A stretch of 7,278 bases of DNA from Bacteroidota bacterium (GTDB lineage Bacteria; Bacteroidota; Bacteroidia; Chitinophagales; Chitinophagaceae), in contig CANHNT010000103.1 in the NCBI GenBank assembly GCA_947461985.1, forward strand, positions 1 to 7,278. The letters run 5' to 3'. A program made the position numbers and the translations under genes. Positions 6,011 to 7,278 of the stretch are shown here, piece after piece. The notes beneath the pieces were generated by a model. It did no database searches, was not told the DNA's origin, and saw nothing but the letters and a program-made list of their open reading frames with translations. Within the stretch, counting starts at the first letter, position 1; every line of letters starts with the position of its first letter.

Positions 6011-7270
6011 ATGAAAAAATTATTATTTGCATTCATTGTAATTCTTTTTTCAATTCCTTCGTTTGGAGCGAAAATACTCATTCCAATGAATGAAACGGAA
6101 CAAGAAAATCATTTAAAAGCTTATGGAATTGCCTACGATGTTTTAGTAAAACAATATAAAGTCAATTGGCTTTTAAATTATAAGGGAGGCAGTTTTGTAT
6201 TTGACCAAGTGCAGGAATTTGAAAATGAATGTAAAATTAGAGGAGTCAGCTATGAGGTAATACCTGAAGCAAAATACACTAAAATATTAGAAGAAATAGC
6301 CGATCCTGATGTGAATATGGATGTTATTCAGTTAGAAAAACCTCCTAAAATTGCTGTTTATTCGCCAGATGGAAAATTGCCGTGGGATGATGCCGTAACG
6401 ATGGTTTTAACCTATGCAGAAATTCCGTTTGATAAAGTGTATGATGATGAATTATTGGATGATAAACTAGTAAAATATGATTGGCTTCATTTGCATCATG
6501 AAGATTTTACAGGACAATACGGAAAATTTTATGCTGCCTACAACACTGCAGATTGGTATATTAACGACAAAAAGAAAAATGAAGACATGGCTAAAAAACA
6601 TGGCTTTTCGAAAGTATCTCAATTAAAACTTGCCGTTTCTAAAAAAATTAAAGATTTTGTAATTGGCGGAGGCTACTTATTTGCCATGTGCTCTGCCACG
6701 GATAGTTATGATATCGCATTGGCGGCAGAAGGTACCGACATTTGTGCTGCGATGTTTGACGGGGATGCGGCTAATTCCAATGCACAAAGTGAGTTAAATT
6801 ACTCAAAATCATTGGCATTTAAAGATTTCAAATTAGTGAATAATCCTTATGAATATGAATATTCTGATATTGATATGACCCAAGTAAGAAAGGTTCCTTT
6901 CAATGCTGATTATTTTACATTATTTACTTTTTCAGCAAAATTTGATCCTATTCCTAGCATGTTGTGTCAAAATCATACGACTACAATTAAAGGGTTCATG
7001 GGACAAACAACTTCTTTTAGATCGAGTTTAATAAAAAGCAGCACCACAATTTTAGGCGATAATAAGTCGGTAGGCGAAGCTCGATATATTCATGGCGATT
7101 TAGGCAAAGGCACTTGGACCTTTTATGGCGGACACGATCCTGAAGATTTTCAACACCAAGTGGGAGATCCTCCAACTGATTTGAACTTGCATCCAAACTC
7201 ACCTGGTTATCGACTAATTTTGAATAATGTATTATTCCCAGCTGCCAAGAAGAAGCCACAAAAAACATAG
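6011..7270 (+). CDS. Exported protein with GATase1/ThuA-like features, family probably mislabelled 'asparagine synthetase B'
   Basis: From the ATG at 6011 the protein has 419 residues. Residues 1-20 form a Sec signal peptide (MKK, hydrophobic LLFAFIVILFSI, ending SFGA). A longer frame from TTG at 5975 would add 12 residues before the signal and is unlikely. The mature part opens with KILIPMNETEQENHLKAYG at 21-39. A middle region carries HLHHEDFTGQYGKF (160-173) and GGGYLFAMCSATDS (219-232), where Cys227 sits in a strand-turn context like the nucleophile elbow of class I glutamine amidotransferase folds. The end carries YIHGDLGKGTWTFYGGHDPEDF (split across 359-380) and a closing RLILNNVLFP (401-410), which resembles the end of ThuA-like domains. 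From memory, Bacteroidota homologues are often named asparagine synthetase B, but there is no N-terminal Cys2 glutaminase and no SGG-x-DS pyrophosphatase loop, so that reaction is not supported. It lies 51 bases after the repeat-protein gene. Its role and substrate are unknown. Confidence 0.8.
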   Translation: MKKLLFAFIVILFSIPSFGAKILIPMNETEQENHLKAYGIAYDVLVKQYKVNWLLNYKGGSFVFDQVQEFENECKIRGVSYEVIPEAKYTKILEEIADPDVNMDVIQLEKPPKIAVYSPDGKLPWDDAVTMVLTYAEIPFDKVYDDELLDDKLVKYDWLHLHHEDFTGQYGKFYAAYNTADWYINDKKKNEDMAKKHGFSKVSQLKLAVSKKIKDFVIGGGYLFAMCSATDSYDIALAAEGTDICAAMFDGDAANSNAQSELNYSKSLAFKDFKLVNNPYEYEYSDIDMTQVRKVPFNADYFTLFTFSAKFDPIPSMLCQNHTTTIKGFMGQTTSFRSSLIKSSTTILGDNKSVGEARYIHGDLGKGTWTFYGGHDPEDFQHQVGDPPTDLNLHPNSPGYRLILNNVLFPAAKKKPQKT

Positions 7271-7278
7271 TTAATTAA

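Noticed and set aside
7017..7268. 83-codon minus-strand open frame opposite the end of the ThuA-like protein
   Set aside because: The plus-strand frame holds the conserved-looking GHDPEDF and RLILNNVLFP segments, so this is a shadow.
7271..7278. TTAATTAA palindrome at the window end
   Set aside because: An eight-base AT palindrome just after a stop codon; the window ends before any larger structure could be judged.

Overview
The window looks like a piece of a Bacteroidota (Bacteroidetes) chromosome. It is AT-rich, roughly one third G+C by eye. Starts lack clear Shine-Dalgarno sequences, and promoter candidates fit the Bacteroidota pattern (TTTG near -33, TAnnTTTG near -7). A small MKK-type lipoprotein and two other exported proteins are also typical of the phylum. 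The small, single-domain-set PurL (no fused glutaminase) argues against Bacteroides-like and many flavobacterial lineages, which I recall using the large fused enzyme. A Chitinophagales/Sphingobacteriales-like relative is possible, but this is inference.

Layout from left to right. Positions 1-2012 (+) hold the 3' nine-tenths or so of purL (purine synthesis), cut by the window edge. Positions 2070-2330 (+) hold a small Thr-rich, five-cysteine lipoprotein gene with its own candidate promoter and a strong terminator. Positions 2421-2894 (+) hold coaD (coenzyme A synthesis). A shared hairpin at 2915-2945 separates coaD from the convergent pckA gene at 2965-4569 (-), which encodes ATP-dependent PEP carboxykinase (gluconeogenesis). 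An AT-rich intergenic region of about 295 bases follows. Then come two plus-strand genes 51 bases apart: 4865-5959, an exported protein made almost entirely of about ten degenerate 34-35-residue repeats, and 6011-7270, an exported protein with features of the class I glutamine amidotransferase/ThuA-like fold.

The three metabolic genes are ordinary housekeeping genes and share no pathway. No mobile element, RNA gene, CRISPR array or defence system is visible. The less understood material is the small lipoprotein and the two exported proteins at the right. The repeat protein is the best candidate for something undescribed. Its neighbour belongs to a family that, as I recall, is often labelled asparagine synthetase B, although the sequence has none of that enzyme's motifs.
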